Assembly: GCA_017792345.1 (NCBI GenBank)
Contig: CP051228.1
Coordinates: 868,001-932,000 of the forward strand
DNA: 64,000 bases
Reading direction: 5' to 3'
Source: Mesoflavibacter sp.
Lineage (GTDB): Bacteria > Pseudomonadota > Alphaproteobacteria > UBA8366 > Aestuariispiraceae
Positions 53,497 to 62,272 of this stretch are shown here, in pieces. The first letter of the stretch is position 1, and each line of letters begins with the position of its first letter. A model generated the notes under the pieces. That model was not told the origin of the DNA, made no database searches, and saw only the letters and a program-made list of their open reading frames with translations. The position numbers were made by a program, and so were the translations under genes.

Positions 53497-54873
53497 TCAG
53501 CCAAGTACCGCTTTGACCGCCGCAGCGGCCATGCCGACGATCTTGTCCGCCTCGTCCCGGGTCAGGCACAGCGGCGGCGCGAAGCCCAGAATGTCGCCCT
53601 GCGGCATGGCGCGGGTGATCAGGCCCTGTTCCAAGGCGGCTGCCGAGAGGGTCGGCCCCATCTTCTTCGACGGATCGAAGAAGGTGCGGCTGTCCTTGTC
53701 CTCGACGAATTCCACGGCACAGAGCAGCCCCTCGCCGCGCACCTCGCCGACATTCGGATGGTCCGCCAGCGCGTCCTTCATGGCCTTGTTGAAATGGGCG
53801 CCGGTCTCGCGGGCATTGGTCACCAGATCCAGCCGGTCGATCAAATCCAGATTGGCGACCCCGGCGGCGGCGCAGAGCGGATGGGCGGAATAGGTCCAGC
53901 CATGGCCGATCGGCCCCAACTCGTCCGAACCCTGTTCCAACACCTTCCAGACGCGGTCATGGACGATCGTCCCGGACAGCGGCGTATAGGCGGAGGTCAG
54001 GCCCTTGGCGATGGTCACCAGATCCGGATCCATGCCGTAATGGGCGGAACCGAACATGCTGCCTAGACGCCCGAAACCGGTCACGACTTCGTCCGCGATC
54101 AGCATGATGTCGTATTTCTTCAGGACGGCCTGGATCTTTTGCCAGTAACCGGCGGGCGGAGGCACCAGACCGCCGGTGCCCAGGGCCGGTTCGCCGATGA
54201 AGGCGGCGACCGTGTCAGGACCTTCGGCCAGGATCAGTTCCTCCAGCTTGTCGGCGCAATGCTGCGAGAACTCCTCCGGCGACTGGTCCAGGTTTTCCCG
54301 GCGGTAGTAATAGGGCGCCTCGGTATGCAGGATCGGCGCGCGCGGCAGGTCGAACTTGTTGTGGAACAGCGCCAGACCGGTCAACGACCCGGTCATGATC
54401 CCCGACCCGTGATAGCCGCGCCAGCGCGAGATGATCTTCTTCTTTTCCGGGCGGCCCAGGATGTTGTTCACATACCAGACCAGCTTGATATTGGTCTCGT
54501 TCGCATCCGATCCGGACAGGCCGAAATAGGTGTGGTTCAGCCCTTCCGGCGCGCGTTCGGCGATCATCTGCGCCAGACGGATCGCCGGTTCGGAGGCATG
54601 GCCGACATAGGAATGATAGTAGGACAGTTTATGCGCCTGCTCGGCGATGGCGTCCGCAATCTCGCGGCGGCCATAGCCGACATTGACGCAATACAGGCCG
54701 GCGAACCCGTCCAGGCTGGTCTTGCCGTTGCTGTCGGTGATGTAGACGTCGCTGCCGCCCTCGATGATCCGGTGCGGGGTCTCGCCGCGGGCATGCGCGC
54801 CCATGGCCGTCGAAGGATGGAAGAAATGGTCGCGGTCCCAGGCTTCCAGCGGTTCGTTTTTCAGCATCGTCAT
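53497..54873 (-). CDS. doeD: L-2,4-diaminobutyrate transaminase DoeD
   Basis: A 458-aa class III aminotransferase. PLP-binding elements are GSDANETNIKLV, the ADEVVTGFGRLGSMFG segment and the Schiff-base Lys in TIAKGLTSAYTPLSG (about residue 285). In the doe pathway it converts diaminobutyrate to aspartate semialdehyde. The ATG at 54873 overlaps the doeC stop by one base (TAATG); a second ATG two codons later has better spacing to GGAG. Class III transaminases of this group also use other diamines, but the neighbours settle the role. Confidence 0.9.
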   Translation of the reverse strand: MTMLKNEPLEAWDRDHFFHPSTAMGAHARGETPHRIIEGGSDVYITDSNGKTSLDGFAGLYCVNVGYGRREIADAIAEQAHKLSYYHSYVGHASEPAIRLAQMIAERAPEGLNHTYFGLSGSDANETNIKLVWYVNNILGRPEKKKIISRWRGYHGSGIMTGSLTGLALFHNKFDLPRAPILHTEAPYYYRRENLDQSPEEFSQHCADKLEELILAEGPDTVAAFIGEPALGTGGLVPPPAGYWQKIQAVLKKYDIMLIADEVVTGFGRLGSMFGSAHYGMDPDLVTIAKGLTSAYTPLSGTIVHDRVWKVLEQGSDELGPIGHGWTYSAHPLCAAAGVANLDLIDRLDLVTNARETGAHFNKAMKDALADHPNVGEVRGEGLLCAVEFVEDKDSRTFFDPSKKMGPTLSAAALEQGLITRAMPQGDILGFAPPLCLTRDEADKIVGMAAAAVKAVLG

Positions 54874-56369
54874 TACTCCACTAGGGTGAGGTCGCCATAG
54901 TCGCGACAAACGTATTTCACATCGGTAAAGGCTTCCATGCCCTGGCGCGCGCCTTCGCGGCCCAGGCCGGATTGTTTCATGCCGCCGAACGGGATCGGCG
55001 CGCCGGTCACTTTCGTGCGGTTCACCGCCACCATGCCGTATTGCAGGCCCCGGCTGAGCCGGAAGATCCGGCGCGGATCGATCGTGTGGACATAGGCGAT
55101 CAGGCCGTATTCGGTGTCATTGGCACGGGCCAGAACCTCGCCTTCGGTCTCGAAGGGCGTGATCGCCGCGACCGGACCGAAGGTCTCCTCCTGGAAAATC
55201 TTCGCATCCGGCGGCACGTCGGCCAGCACCGTCGGTTCGAAATAGAGCGGCCCCAGATCGTCCCGCCCCTTGCCGCCGGTCAGAATTCGCGCGCCCTTTT
55301 CCTGGGCGTCGGCGACCTGTTCGACCTGTTTGGCGACGGCGTTGGGGTTCATCAGCGGTCCGATATCCGGATCGTCCATGCCGTATCCGATGCGCAGATC
55401 GGCGGTGCGCGCGGCGAAGCGCTCGCAGAATGCGTCATAGACACCGCGCTGGACATAGATGCGGTTGGCGCCCAGGCAGTCCTGACCCGAGGTCGCGAAT
55501 TTCGCGCCCATCGCGCTGTCCACGGCGATGTCCAGATCGGCATCATCGAACACGATGAAGGGCGCATGGCCGCCCAGTTCCAGGACAAGCCGTTTCACCG
55601 TCCGCGCGCTGCGCTCATACAGCAGCCGGCCGATCTCCGTCGATCCGGTGAAGGACAGGGCCCGAACACGGGTGTCGTCGGTCCAGGGCCGGACCACGGT
55701 TTCCGGGTCGCCCGTCACGACGTTGAAGACACCGTCCGGCACCCCGGCACGCCGCGCGGTCTCCGCCAGGGCCAGGGCGGAAAACGGCGTTTCCTTCGAC
55801 GGATGCACCACGACCGTGCAACCGGCCGCCATGGCGGCCGTCGCCTTGCGGGTGATCATCGCGCAGGGGAAGTTCCACGGCGTGATCAGGGCCGCAACGC
55901 CGACCGGCTCGCGCCACAGCTCGACTTCGGCATCGGGCAGGTGGGAGGTCACGCCCTCGATATTCGGGCGCTTGGTTTCCTCGGCATAGAATTCCATGAA
56001 GGACGCGGCATAATCGATCTCGCCGCGCGCTTCCGAGATCGGTTTGCCCTGTTCCAGGACCATGATCCGCGCCAGGTCTTCCTTTGCGCCGCGCACCTCT
56101 TCGAACCAGCGGCGCAGAATCGCCGCCCGGTCCTGGGGCAGCATCGCCGACCAGGCGGGGAAGGCGCGCTGGGCGGCATCGACGGCACCCCGGCTTTCGT
56201 CCGACGACATCGACGGCACGCTGCCGATGGCGTTTCCATTACCGGGATCGGTGACGGATATCCTGTCGCCGGACGCCGCCGCCCGCCAGGCGCCTGCGAT
56301 AAAGCAGTCGGCCTGGAACAGGGACGGGTCGGACAGGCTCTCGCGCGGAGAGACGGGCTCCTGCGTCAT
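54873..56369 (-). CDS. doeC: Aspartate-semialdehyde dehydrogenase DoeC (aldehyde dehydrogenase family)
   Basis: A 498-aa NAD(P)-dependent aldehyde dehydrogenase. Typical segments are ITPWNFPCAMITRKATAAMA, FTGSTEIGRLLYE, the catalytic Glu in LELGGHAPFIVFDD and the catalytic Cys in SGQDCLGANRIYV (about residue 296). It would oxidise aspartate semialdehyde to aspartate at the end of ectoine breakdown. It resembles succinate-semialdehyde dehydrogenases, so the specific role rests on context. The ATG at 56369 has AGAGGTG upstream. Confidence 0.9.
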   Translation of the reverse strand: MTQEPVSPRESLSDPSLFQADCFIAGAWRAAASGDRISVTDPGNGNAIGSVPSMSSDESRGAVDAAQRAFPAWSAMLPQDRAAILRRWFEEVRGAKEDLARIMVLEQGKPISEARGEIDYAASFMEFYAEETKRPNIEGVTSHLPDAEVELWREPVGVAALITPWNFPCAMITRKATAAMAAGCTVVVHPSKETPFSALALAETARRAGVPDGVFNVVTGDPETVVRPWTDDTRVRALSFTGSTEIGRLLYERSARTVKRLVLELGGHAPFIVFDDADLDIAVDSAMGAKFATSGQDCLGANRIYVQRGVYDAFCERFAARTADLRIGYGMDDPDIGPLMNPNAVAKQVEQVADAQEKGARILTGGKGRDDLGPLYFEPTVLADVPPDAKIFQEETFGPVAAITPFETEGEVLARANDTEYGLIAYVHTIDPRRIFRLSRGLQYGMVAVNRTKVTGAPIPFGGMKQSGLGREGARQGMEAFTDVKYVCRDYGDLTLVE

Positions 56370-56482
56370 GACGCACCTCTTCGATTGTCGGGGTCGCATT
56401 GCGAACTGACGCAAACTGTAGCCGGTCTTGCGGCGAAGAACTTACCGATCCGCCGGGACGGTCACGAGGATTCTTCGAAAGT

Positions 56483-56986
56483 TCAGCCGACCCGCCGAGG
56501 ATTCCTCGGCAGCACCGACTCGACCCGGGCCAGCGGAACCGGTCCATGCTTGATCGATTTGGTGACGACATAGGTGTAGTAGCGGCGCACCCCCAGCTCG
56601 GCGCTCAGGATCTCGTCGACCAGGGTCTGATAGGCCTTGATATCGCTGGTCACGATCCGCAACAAATAGTCGATTCCACCACCGACGGCCCAGCAATCCA
56701 CAACTTCCGGAATATTGTGGATTCCATCCTCGAAAACCCTGAAATCCTGCGCCTTGTGGCTGTCCAGCTCGACCGACATCATGACCTCGGCCGCACCACC
56801 CAGAAGTTGTGGATTCAGGCGTGCTTCATACCCCGTGATCAGGCCGGCCCGCTCCAGCCTTTGCAGGCGTTCCCAACAGGCCGTCGGGGACAGGTTCACG
56901 CGCTCCGCCAAGGCCGCTTTGGTCATGCGTCCATCGGCCTGAAGCACGGTCAAAATTTTTAAATCCCGGTCGTCGAGAGCAATCAT
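56483..56986 (-). CDS. doeX: Lrp/AsnC-family regulator DoeX
   Basis: A 167-aa feast/famine regulator. The HTH has LKILTVLQADGRMTKAALAE and RVNLSPTACWERLQRLERAG. The ligand-binding RAM domain follows with CWAVGGGIDYLLRIVTSDIKAYQ. Its position between doeC and divergent doeA matches DoeX, which is known to respond to acetyl-diaminobutyrate in Halomonas. It probably controls both directions from the shared 137-base intergenic region. Confidence 0.9.
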   Translation of the reverse strand: MIALDDRDLKILTVLQADGRMTKAALAERVNLSPTACWERLQRLERAGLITGYEARLNPQLLGGAAEVMMSVELDSHKAQDFRVFEDGIHNIPEVVDCWAVGGGIDYLLRIVTSDIKAYQTLVDEILSAELGVRRYYTYVVTKSIKHGPVPLARVESVLPRNPRRVG

Positions 56987-57061
56987 GTTCTATCCCCAAC
57001 GGCGCATCATGGCCGCCGCTCAGCCTCTTGTCACGCATCGGCGGTCTATGCAATCTGCCTC

Positions 57062-57085
57062 GCGCCGAAGTGGTTCGCTTCGCGC
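57062..57085. promoter_or_regulatory. Candidate operator between doeX and doeA
   Basis: GCGCCGAAG and CTTCGCGC form an imperfect inverted repeat around about seven bases in the divergent doeX-doeA intergenic region. It lies 39 bases before the doeA start. The assignment is tentative because Lrp-type sites are usually degenerate. Confidence 0.3.
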
Positions 57086-57123
57086 ATTCCTGCAGGTTGC
57101 CCTTCGTGATTGAGGAGTTTGCG

Positions 57124-58308
57124 ATGCCCGCTGCCGATCTGCCGTTCACCATCGAAGAATATGCCGAACGTCTCGCCAAGGTGCGGGCGTCCATGGAAGA
57201 GAAGGGCATCGAACTTCTCTACATCACCGATCCGTCGAACATGGCCTGGCTGACCGGCTATGACGGCTGGTCCTTCTATGTCCATCAGGGCGTGATCGTC
57301 CCGCCGGACGGACTGCCGTTGTGGTGGGGGCGCGGCCAGGACGGCAACGGCGCGGTCCGCACGGTCTACATGCCCGACGAATGTGTCCTGCCCTATCCCG
57401 ACATCTACGTTCAGTCGACGGAACGCCATCCGATGGATCACCTGTCGGACAAGTTCAAGGATCGCGGCTGGGACAAGCTGCGCATCGGGGTGGAGATGGA
57501 CAATTACTATTTCTCCGCCGCCGCCTATGCCTCGCTGCAGACCAACCTGCCAAACGCCTCCTTCACCGACGCGACCGGCCTCGTGAACTGGCAGCGCGGG
57601 ATCAAATCCGCGACCGAGATCGAGTATATGCGCAAGGCCGCGACCATTGTCGGCCGGATGCACACCATGATCGCGCAGCGGATGGAGCCGGGCGTGCGCA
57701 AATGCGATATCGTCGCCGACATCTTCAAGACCGGTATCGAGGGGACGGAGGAATTCGGTGGCGACTATCCCGCCATCGTCCCGCTGCTGCCGACCGGCCC
57801 GCATGCCGCCGCGCCGCATCTGACCTGGGACGACCAGCCGATGCAGACCGGCGCCGGCACGTTCTTTGAGATCGCGGGCTGCTACAAGCGCTATCACGCG
57901 CCGCTGAGCCGCACCGTCTTCCTGGGCGAGCCGCCGCAATACATGCTGGACGCCGAGAAGGCGCTGCTGGCCGGGCTGGAAGCCGGGATCGACGCCGCCC
58001 GCGCCGGCAACCGCGCCTGCGACGTCGCCATCGCGCTGGCCGACGAGTTGATGAAGGGCAAGATCGAACGCTCCGCCCGCTGCGGCTATCCGATCGGCCT
58101 GTCCTATCCGCCCGATTGGGGCGAGCGCACCATCAGCTTCCGCGAGACCGACCAGACCGAGCTGAAACCCGGCATGACCTTCCATTTCATGCCCGGCCTG
58201 TGGATGGAAAACTGGGGCCTGGAAATCACCGAAAGCATCCTGATCCGGGAATCCGGCCCCGCCGAATGCCTGACCAACCATCCGCGCGAGATGCTGGTGA
58301 AGCGGTAG
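57124..58308 (+). CDS. doeA: Ectoine hydrolase DoeA
   Basis: A 394-aa member of the M24 (pita-bread) fold. The N-terminal creatinase-like domain (residues 1-150) has LLYITDPSNMAWLTGYDGWSF, in two stretches. The C-terminal domain has GGDYPAIVPLLPTG, GTFFEIAGCYKRYHAPLSR and GLSYPPDWGERTISFR. It opens the ectoine ring to give N-acetyl-diaminobutyrate. The ATG at 57124 has GAGGAG about seven bases upstream. It is divergent from doeX, and all other doe genes are present nearby. Confidence 0.93.
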   Translation: MPAADLPFTIEEYAERLAKVRASMEEKGIELLYITDPSNMAWLTGYDGWSFYVHQGVIVPPDGLPLWWGRGQDGNGAVRTVYMPDECVLPYPDIYVQSTERHPMDHLSDKFKDRGWDKLRIGVEMDNYYFSAAAYASLQTNLPNASFTDATGLVNWQRGIKSATEIEYMRKAATIVGRMHTMIAQRMEPGVRKCDIVADIFKTGIEGTEEFGGDYPAIVPLLPTGPHAAAPHLTWDDQPMQTGAGTFFEIAGCYKRYHAPLSRTVFLGEPPQYMLDAEKALLAGLEAGIDAARAGNRACDVAIALADELMKGKIERSARCGYPIGLSYPPDWGERTISFRETDQTELKPGMTFHFMPGLWMENWGLEITESILIRESGPAECLTNHPREMLVKR

Positions 58309-58311
58309 ACC

Positions 58312-58659
58312 GTGGACGCCCCGGAAACCCAAAAACTTCGGGCAATCTGTCTGGACCTCCCCGAAGTCAGCGAGAAACTGGCTTGGGGAGATCCGACCTT
58401 CCGGGTTCGCGACAAGATTTTTGCGATGGAGAAACGCGGCGATGGTCGCGTCTCCGTATGGTGCAAGGCCCCGCCAGGCAGCCAGGAAGTTCTGGTTTCC
58501 GCCGATCCAGAACGGTTCTTCGTCCCTCCCTATGTCGGCCACAAGGGTTGGGTCGGGATGCGCTTGGACGAGGATCCCAACTGGTCGGAAGTGGCGGAAA
58601 TTGCTCGACGAAGCTACCGGTTGATCGCACCGAAACGATTGGCCTCACGCGTCGACTGA
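58312..58659 (+). CDS. MmcQ/YjbR family protein
   Basis: A 115-aa protein of the YjbR fold, thought from structure to resemble DNA-binding proteins, though function is unclear. Recognisable parts are CLDLPEVSEKLAWGDPTFRV, in two parts, then VSVWCKAPPGSQE and PPYVGHKGWVGMRLD followed by a C-terminal helix with RRSYRLIAPKRL. It starts at GTG three bases after the doeA stop, and its end overlaps the convergent AraC gene by 15 bases. Confidence 0.85.
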   Translation: MDAPETQKLRAICLDLPEVSEKLAWGDPTFRVRDKIFAMEKRGDGRVSVWCKAPPGSQEVLVSADPERFFVPPYVGHKGWVGMRLDEDPNWSEVAEIARRSYRLIAPKRLASRVD

Positions 58660-59526
58660 CATCCGCTCCTCCCTGGGCGGGACCCCAAACTTCCGCGCAT
58701 ATTCCCGGCTGAACTGGGTCGGGCTTTCATAGCCGACGGCATAGGCGATTTCGGTGACGGGGCGGGTCGTGGCGATCAGGTGTTGGCGGGCTTCCAGCAG
58801 GCGCAGGTCTTTCTGATATTGCAGTGGGGTCGTCGCGGTGACGGTCTTGAAATGGGCGTGGAAGCTGGACGGGCTCATCCCCGCCAGGCGGGACAGGTCA
58901 GAGATCCGGATCGGCACAGTGATATCCTGACGGATGCGGAAGACCGCACGGGCGATGCGGCTGGCATGGCTGTCCTGTCGGGCCAGGCGACGCAGCATGG
59001 CGCCATGCCGGGCCTGCAACAGGCGGAAATGCACCTCTCGCCGATAGGGATCCGCCAGGATCTTCCGATCCACGGGGTCGGCGGTCAGTTCGAATAGGCG
59101 GCCCATGGCGCGGATCAGGGCACCGTCTGCCTCCCCCGAGACGACCGCGCTGGCCGGGTCCGGCTCCACCGCGGCGTTTTCCATCTCGGCGCTGAGCGTG
59201 CGGATCAGGGCCATGTCGAGTTCCAGGGCGAGCGCCAGATAGGGCCGTTCGGCACTGGCCGTCACGACGCGGGACAGCGACGGCAGATCGAGGCTGACGA
59301 TCAGCGACTGGCCCTCCGCAAAGCGCACGGTCTGCGCCCCGAAGGCGGTCTCCTTCGCGCCCTGCAGAACGACGCAGACCAACGGCCGGTACAGCACGCT
59401 TTCCATCGGCGTTGGTCGGCGGCAACGCACCAGGGACAGGCCGGGCACATCCGTATCGTGGGGCGTTTCCGGCGCACCGCAGCTATCCGCGTAGCGCCGC
59501 ACCGTCTCCGCAAGTTCCTCTAACAA
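58645..59526 (-). CDS. AraC-family transcriptional regulator
   Basis: A 293-aa regulator with an N-terminal cupin-like sensing domain (about residues 20-160, with PLVCVVLQGAKETAFGAQTV) and a C-terminal double HTH (about 190-290). The latter includes ISDLSRLAGMSPSSFHAHFK and ARQHLIATTRPVTEIAYAVG followed by YESPTQFSREYARKFGVPP. It starts at TTG. It is divergent from the SDR gene at 59699, which it probably regulates. Confidence 0.9.
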   Translation of the reverse strand: MLEELAETVRRYADSCGAPETPHDTDVPGLSLVRCRRPTPMESVLYRPLVCVVLQGAKETAFGAQTVRFAEGQSLIVSLDLPSLSRVVTASAERPYLALALELDMALIRTLSAEMENAAVEPDPASAVVSGEADGALIRAMGRLFELTADPVDRKILADPYRREVHFRLLQARHGAMLRRLARQDSHASRIARAVFRIRQDITVPIRISDLSRLAGMSPSSFHAHFKTVTATTPLQYQKDLRLLEARQHLIATTRPVTEIAYAVGYESPTQFSREYARKFGVPPREERMSVDA

Positions 59527-59698
59527 TTACCGGTCCCTTCATAGTTTCGGAGAAACGATAGGCCAGTTCACCGCTGTTCCGACAGGCCTAACTCGCGGCT
59601 CTTGGAGTTTTGGGCAAGTCTTGCGTAGGAACCGGCAGGCGAACGGTCGGTGCAAAGGGCATTTCAGGCTCATCGAAACCAAATCAAGGAGCCTTACC

Positions 59699-60457
59699 AT
59701 GTCCGACAAGATCGCGCTGATCACCGGCGGCAATCGCGGCCTTGGCCGCAGCACCGCCCTGCACCTGGCCCGCAAGGGAATCCACGTGGTCCTGACCTAT
59801 CGCACCAACGAAGCCGAGGCGCAGGAAGTTCAGGCGGAAATCCTGAAACTGGGGGCCAGTGCCGCCATTCTGCGGCTCGACACGGCCGATACCGCGTCCT
59901 TCCCGGATTTCGCGGAACGCCTGCGCGACGTGCTGGTCCGCCATTGGGGCCGAAAGAGCATCGATTTCCTGGTCAACAATGCCGGGATCGGCATCCACAA
60001 ACCGTTCATGGAAACGACGGAGGACGAGTTCGACGCCTTGATGAATGTCCATGTGAAGGGCGTTTTCTTCCTGACCCAGACCCTGTTGCCGATGATCCGC
60101 GACGGCGGGCGGATCGTCACACTGTCTTCGGGCCTGGCGCGGTTCTCCCTGCCCGGCTATGCGGCCTATGCCAGCATGAAGGGCGCGGTTGAGGTCCTGA
60201 CCCGCTATCTGGCGAAGGAGCTGGGCCCGCGCGGCATCGCGGTCAACGCCGTCGCCCCCGGCGCCATCGAGACGGATTTCGGCGGCGGCGTGGTCCGCGA
60301 CAATGCGGAAGTAAACTGGTACATCGCGGGAACCACCGCCATGGGACGCGCCGGGCAACCGGACGATATCGGCGGCGCGATGGCCACACTGCTGACCGGC
60401 GAGATCCAATGGATGACCGGCCAGCGGATCGAAGTGTCCGGCGGGCAGAACCTGTAG
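59699..60457 (+). CDS. Short-chain dehydrogenase/reductase (classical SDR)
   Basis: A 252-aa NAD(P)-dependent oxidoreductase. It has the cofactor motif ITGGNRGLGRSTAL (about residues 8-21), NNAGIGIHKP, the catalytic Ser in IVTLSSGLARFSLPG and the YxxxK motif in YAAYASMKGAVEVL. PGAIETDF follows, and the C-terminal GQRIEVSGGQNL is typical. AAGGAG lies before the ATG. It is divergent from the AraC gene; the substrate is unknown. Confidence 0.92.
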   Translation: MSDKIALITGGNRGLGRSTALHLARKGIHVVLTYRTNEAEAQEVQAEILKLGASAAILRLDTADTASFPDFAERLRDVLVRHWGRKSIDFLVNNAGIGIHKPFMETTEDEFDALMNVHVKGVFFLTQTLLPMIRDGGRIVTLSSGLARFSLPGYAAYASMKGAVEVLTRYLAKELGPRGIAVNAVAPGAIETDFGGGVVRDNAEVNWYIAGTTAMGRAGQPDDIGGAMATLLTGEIQWMTGQRIEVSGGQNL

Positions 60458-60478
60458 GATCGCGCGGCGGCGAAATCT

Positions 60479-60583
60479 CCCCTCACCCCGGCCCTTTCCC
60501 TCCAGCGAGAGGGAGTCGCAAAAGCGCCGCCGGGTTATCCCACTCCCCCAGGGAGAGGGTGGCCCGAAGGGTCGGGTGAGGGG
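60479..60583. repeat. 105-bp palindromic repeat element overlapping a LysR gene end
   Basis: CCCCTCACCC (60479-60488) and GGGTGAGGGG (60574-60583) are exact inverted ends. Internal inverted segments CCGGCCCTTTCCCTC and GAGAGGGTGGCCCG are imperfect. The sequence type (cctcaccc...gggagagggtggcc) is a widespread proteobacterial intergenic repeat. The stop codon and last 16 codons of the LysR gene at 60535 lie inside it. Confidence 0.75.
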
Positions 60584-61497
60584 CCTTGCAGCAGCAGTTC
60601 CGGGGCGGCACGGAACCAATCGCGGATGAAATCGACCAGCAGGCGCACCCGACGGGGCAGACGGCTTTCGCGGATATAGACCAGATAGATCGGGCTGGCG
60701 GGAGAACGATACTCCGTCAGCACCTCCACAAGCCGGCCCGCCGCGATCTCCGGTACGGCCAGATAGCGCGGCAGGCGCGCGACCCCCTGCCCCGCGACGG
60801 CCGCATTCCGGATCAAGGGAAAATGGTTCAAGCTCAGCGTCGCCGGGACGCGAACGGAATAGGCGCTCTCCCCTTGAAAATAGGTCCAGCGGCCATCCGG
60901 ACAGGAATGGTGATTGACCAGGCAGGCATGGCGTTGCAGATCCTGCGGCACACTCACAGGCGCGCGGCCATTGGCGGCCAGATAGGCCGGTGCGGCGCAG
61001 GTGAGCTCGGTATACTCACCAAGAGGAATTGCCACCTGATCGGGATCGTCGGACAGCCCCGCGCGGATCGCAATATCGGCCTCGGCCGTTTTCAGATCCT
61101 GATACCGGTTCTCCAAGTCCAGGCGAATCGTGACATCCGGATAGAGCGCCCGGAACGCTGCCGCGATATCGGTCAGAAACATTTCCCCGAACGAGACCGG
61201 CACCGTGATCCCGACCGGCCCCTCGGGCAGCGCCGATAGGGCCGCCACCGCATCGAACGCGTCATCCTGCGCGGTCAGGACCTGACGGCCATGGGTCAGC
61301 ATGACCTCCCCGGCACGGGTCAGGCTCATGCTGCGGGTGGAGCGATGGAGAAGCTGGGCGCCCACCGCCTCCTCCAACCGGCTGACATGCTGACTGAGCC
61401 GCGCCTTGGAGACGCCGGCGGAGCGCGCCGCGGCGGAGAAACCGCCATGCTCGACCACCAGGGCGAAACTGCGCATCTCGCTGAGCAAATTGGGCAT
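60535..61497 (-). CDS. LysR-family regulator with repeat-derived C-terminus
   Basis: A 320-aa regulator of the CrgA/DmlR-type group. The HTH reads FALVVEHGGFSAAARSAGVS and KARLSQHVSRLEEAVGAQLL. The effector domain includes ADIAIRAGLSDDPDQVAIPL. The last 16 residues (GPSPDPSGHPLPGGVG) are encoded by a palindromic repeat and probably are not functional. The ATG at 61497 is preferred over an upstream TTG. It is divergent from the SDR-like gene at 61609, with a palindrome between them. Confidence 0.9.
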   Translation of the reverse strand: MPNLLSEMRSFALVVEHGGFSAAARSAGVSKARLSQHVSRLEEAVGAQLLHRSTRSMSLTRAGEVMLTHGRQVLTAQDDAFDAVAALSALPEGPVGITVPVSFGEMFLTDIAAAFRALYPDVTIRLDLENRYQDLKTAEADIAIRAGLSDDPDQVAIPLGEYTELTCAAPAYLAANGRAPVSVPQDLQRHACLVNHHSCPDGRWTYFQGESAYSVRVPATLSLNHFPLIRNAAVAGQGVARLPRYLAVPEIAAGRLVEVLTEYRSPASPIYLVYIRESRLPRRVRLLVDFIRDWFRAAPELLLQGPSPDPSGHPLPGGVG

Positions 61498-61517
61498 TGT
61501 TCGTAATTTCAAACGCG

Positions 61518-61548
61518 TTGTTCAGAATTAACATACTTATCAGAACAA
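61518..61548. promoter_or_regulatory. Inverted repeat between LysR and SDR-like genes
   Basis: TTGTTCAGA (61518-61526) and TCAGAACAA (61540-61548) are inverted copies with one mismatch and a 13-base spacer. The size and divergent position fit a LysR-type binding site. Confidence 0.5.
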
Positions 61549-61608
61549 TAGGGTCGCCGCCATATACCCGTCATCACGAACCGCAGAATGTCGGAAGGAT
61601 ATGGAACC

Positions 61609-62208
61609 ATGAAAATTCTACTCGTCGGCGCGTCGGGCACCATCGGTCAGGCCGTGGCGGCCGAACTGGGCGCGCGTCATGACATCATCACGGCCGGCCG
61701 GTCCGGCGGCGACGTTGTGCTGGATATGACGGATGCTGCCAGCATCAAGGCGGCCTTCGAAAAAGTCGGCGCGGTCGATGCCGTCGTTTCCACGGCGGGC
61801 GGCGTCAAGTTCGCCGATTTCTGGGAAATGGAAGACGCGGATTACCGAATTGGCCTGGACGACAAGCTGATGGGTCAGGTCAATCTGGTGCTGATCGGCC
61901 GTCATCACGTCGCCCCGAAAGCGTCCTTCACGCTGACGACGGGCATCTTGACCCACGATCCGATCCGCTATGGCAGTTCGGCCTCCATGGTGAACGGCGC
62001 GTTGGAGGCCTTCACCCGGGCGGCGGCGACCGAATTCGGAAACGGCATGCGGATCAACGCGGTCAGCCCCGGCGTCCTGGTCGAATCCATGGAAGGCTAC
62101 GGTCCCTATTTCCGGGGCCATCAACCGGTGCCGGGTGCCCGCGCGGCTCTGGGCTATGCCAAAAGCGTGGAAGGTCTTCAGACCGGGCAGGTATTCGAGA
62201 TTTTCTGA
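61609..62208 (+). CDS. Short-chain dehydrogenase-like protein without the YxxxK motif
   Basis: A 199-aa Rossmann protein. The cofactor motif LLVGASGTIGQAVAA (about residues 4-18) and VDAVVSTAGG are clear. The usual catalytic Tyr-x-x-x-Lys region is SSASMVNGALEAF, so neither Tyr nor Lys is present. I know this SMVNGALE form from a distinct subfamily of about 200 residues, so it is probably not a damaged gene. It may reduce a substrate by another mechanism or only bind NAD(P). It is divergent from and probably controlled by the LysR gene. Confidence 0.85.
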   Translation: MKILLVGASGTIGQAVAAELGARHDIITAGRSGGDVVLDMTDAASIKAAFEKVGAVDAVVSTAGGVKFADFWEMEDADYRIGLDDKLMGQVNLVLIGRHHVAPKASFTLTTGILTHDPIRYGSSASMVNGALEAFTRAAATEFGNGMRINAVSPGVLVESMEGYGPYFRGHQPVPGARAALGYAKSVEGLQTGQVFEIF

Positions 62209-62222
62209 CCGCGGCAAGACAA

Positions 62223-62255
62223 CGGGAGCCGCCGACACGGTCCGGGCGGCTCCCG
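62223..62255. terminator. Bidirectional hairpin between convergent genes
   Basis: CGGGAGCCGCC (62223-62233) and GGCGGCTCCCG (62245-62255) form a perfect 11-bp stem with an 11-base loop. It lies between the SDR-like gene and the convergent secreted-protein gene. A short CTATTTG follows on the plus strand. Termination of both genes is likely. Confidence 0.7.
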
Positions 62256-62272
62256 CTATTTGCAGGACAGGA

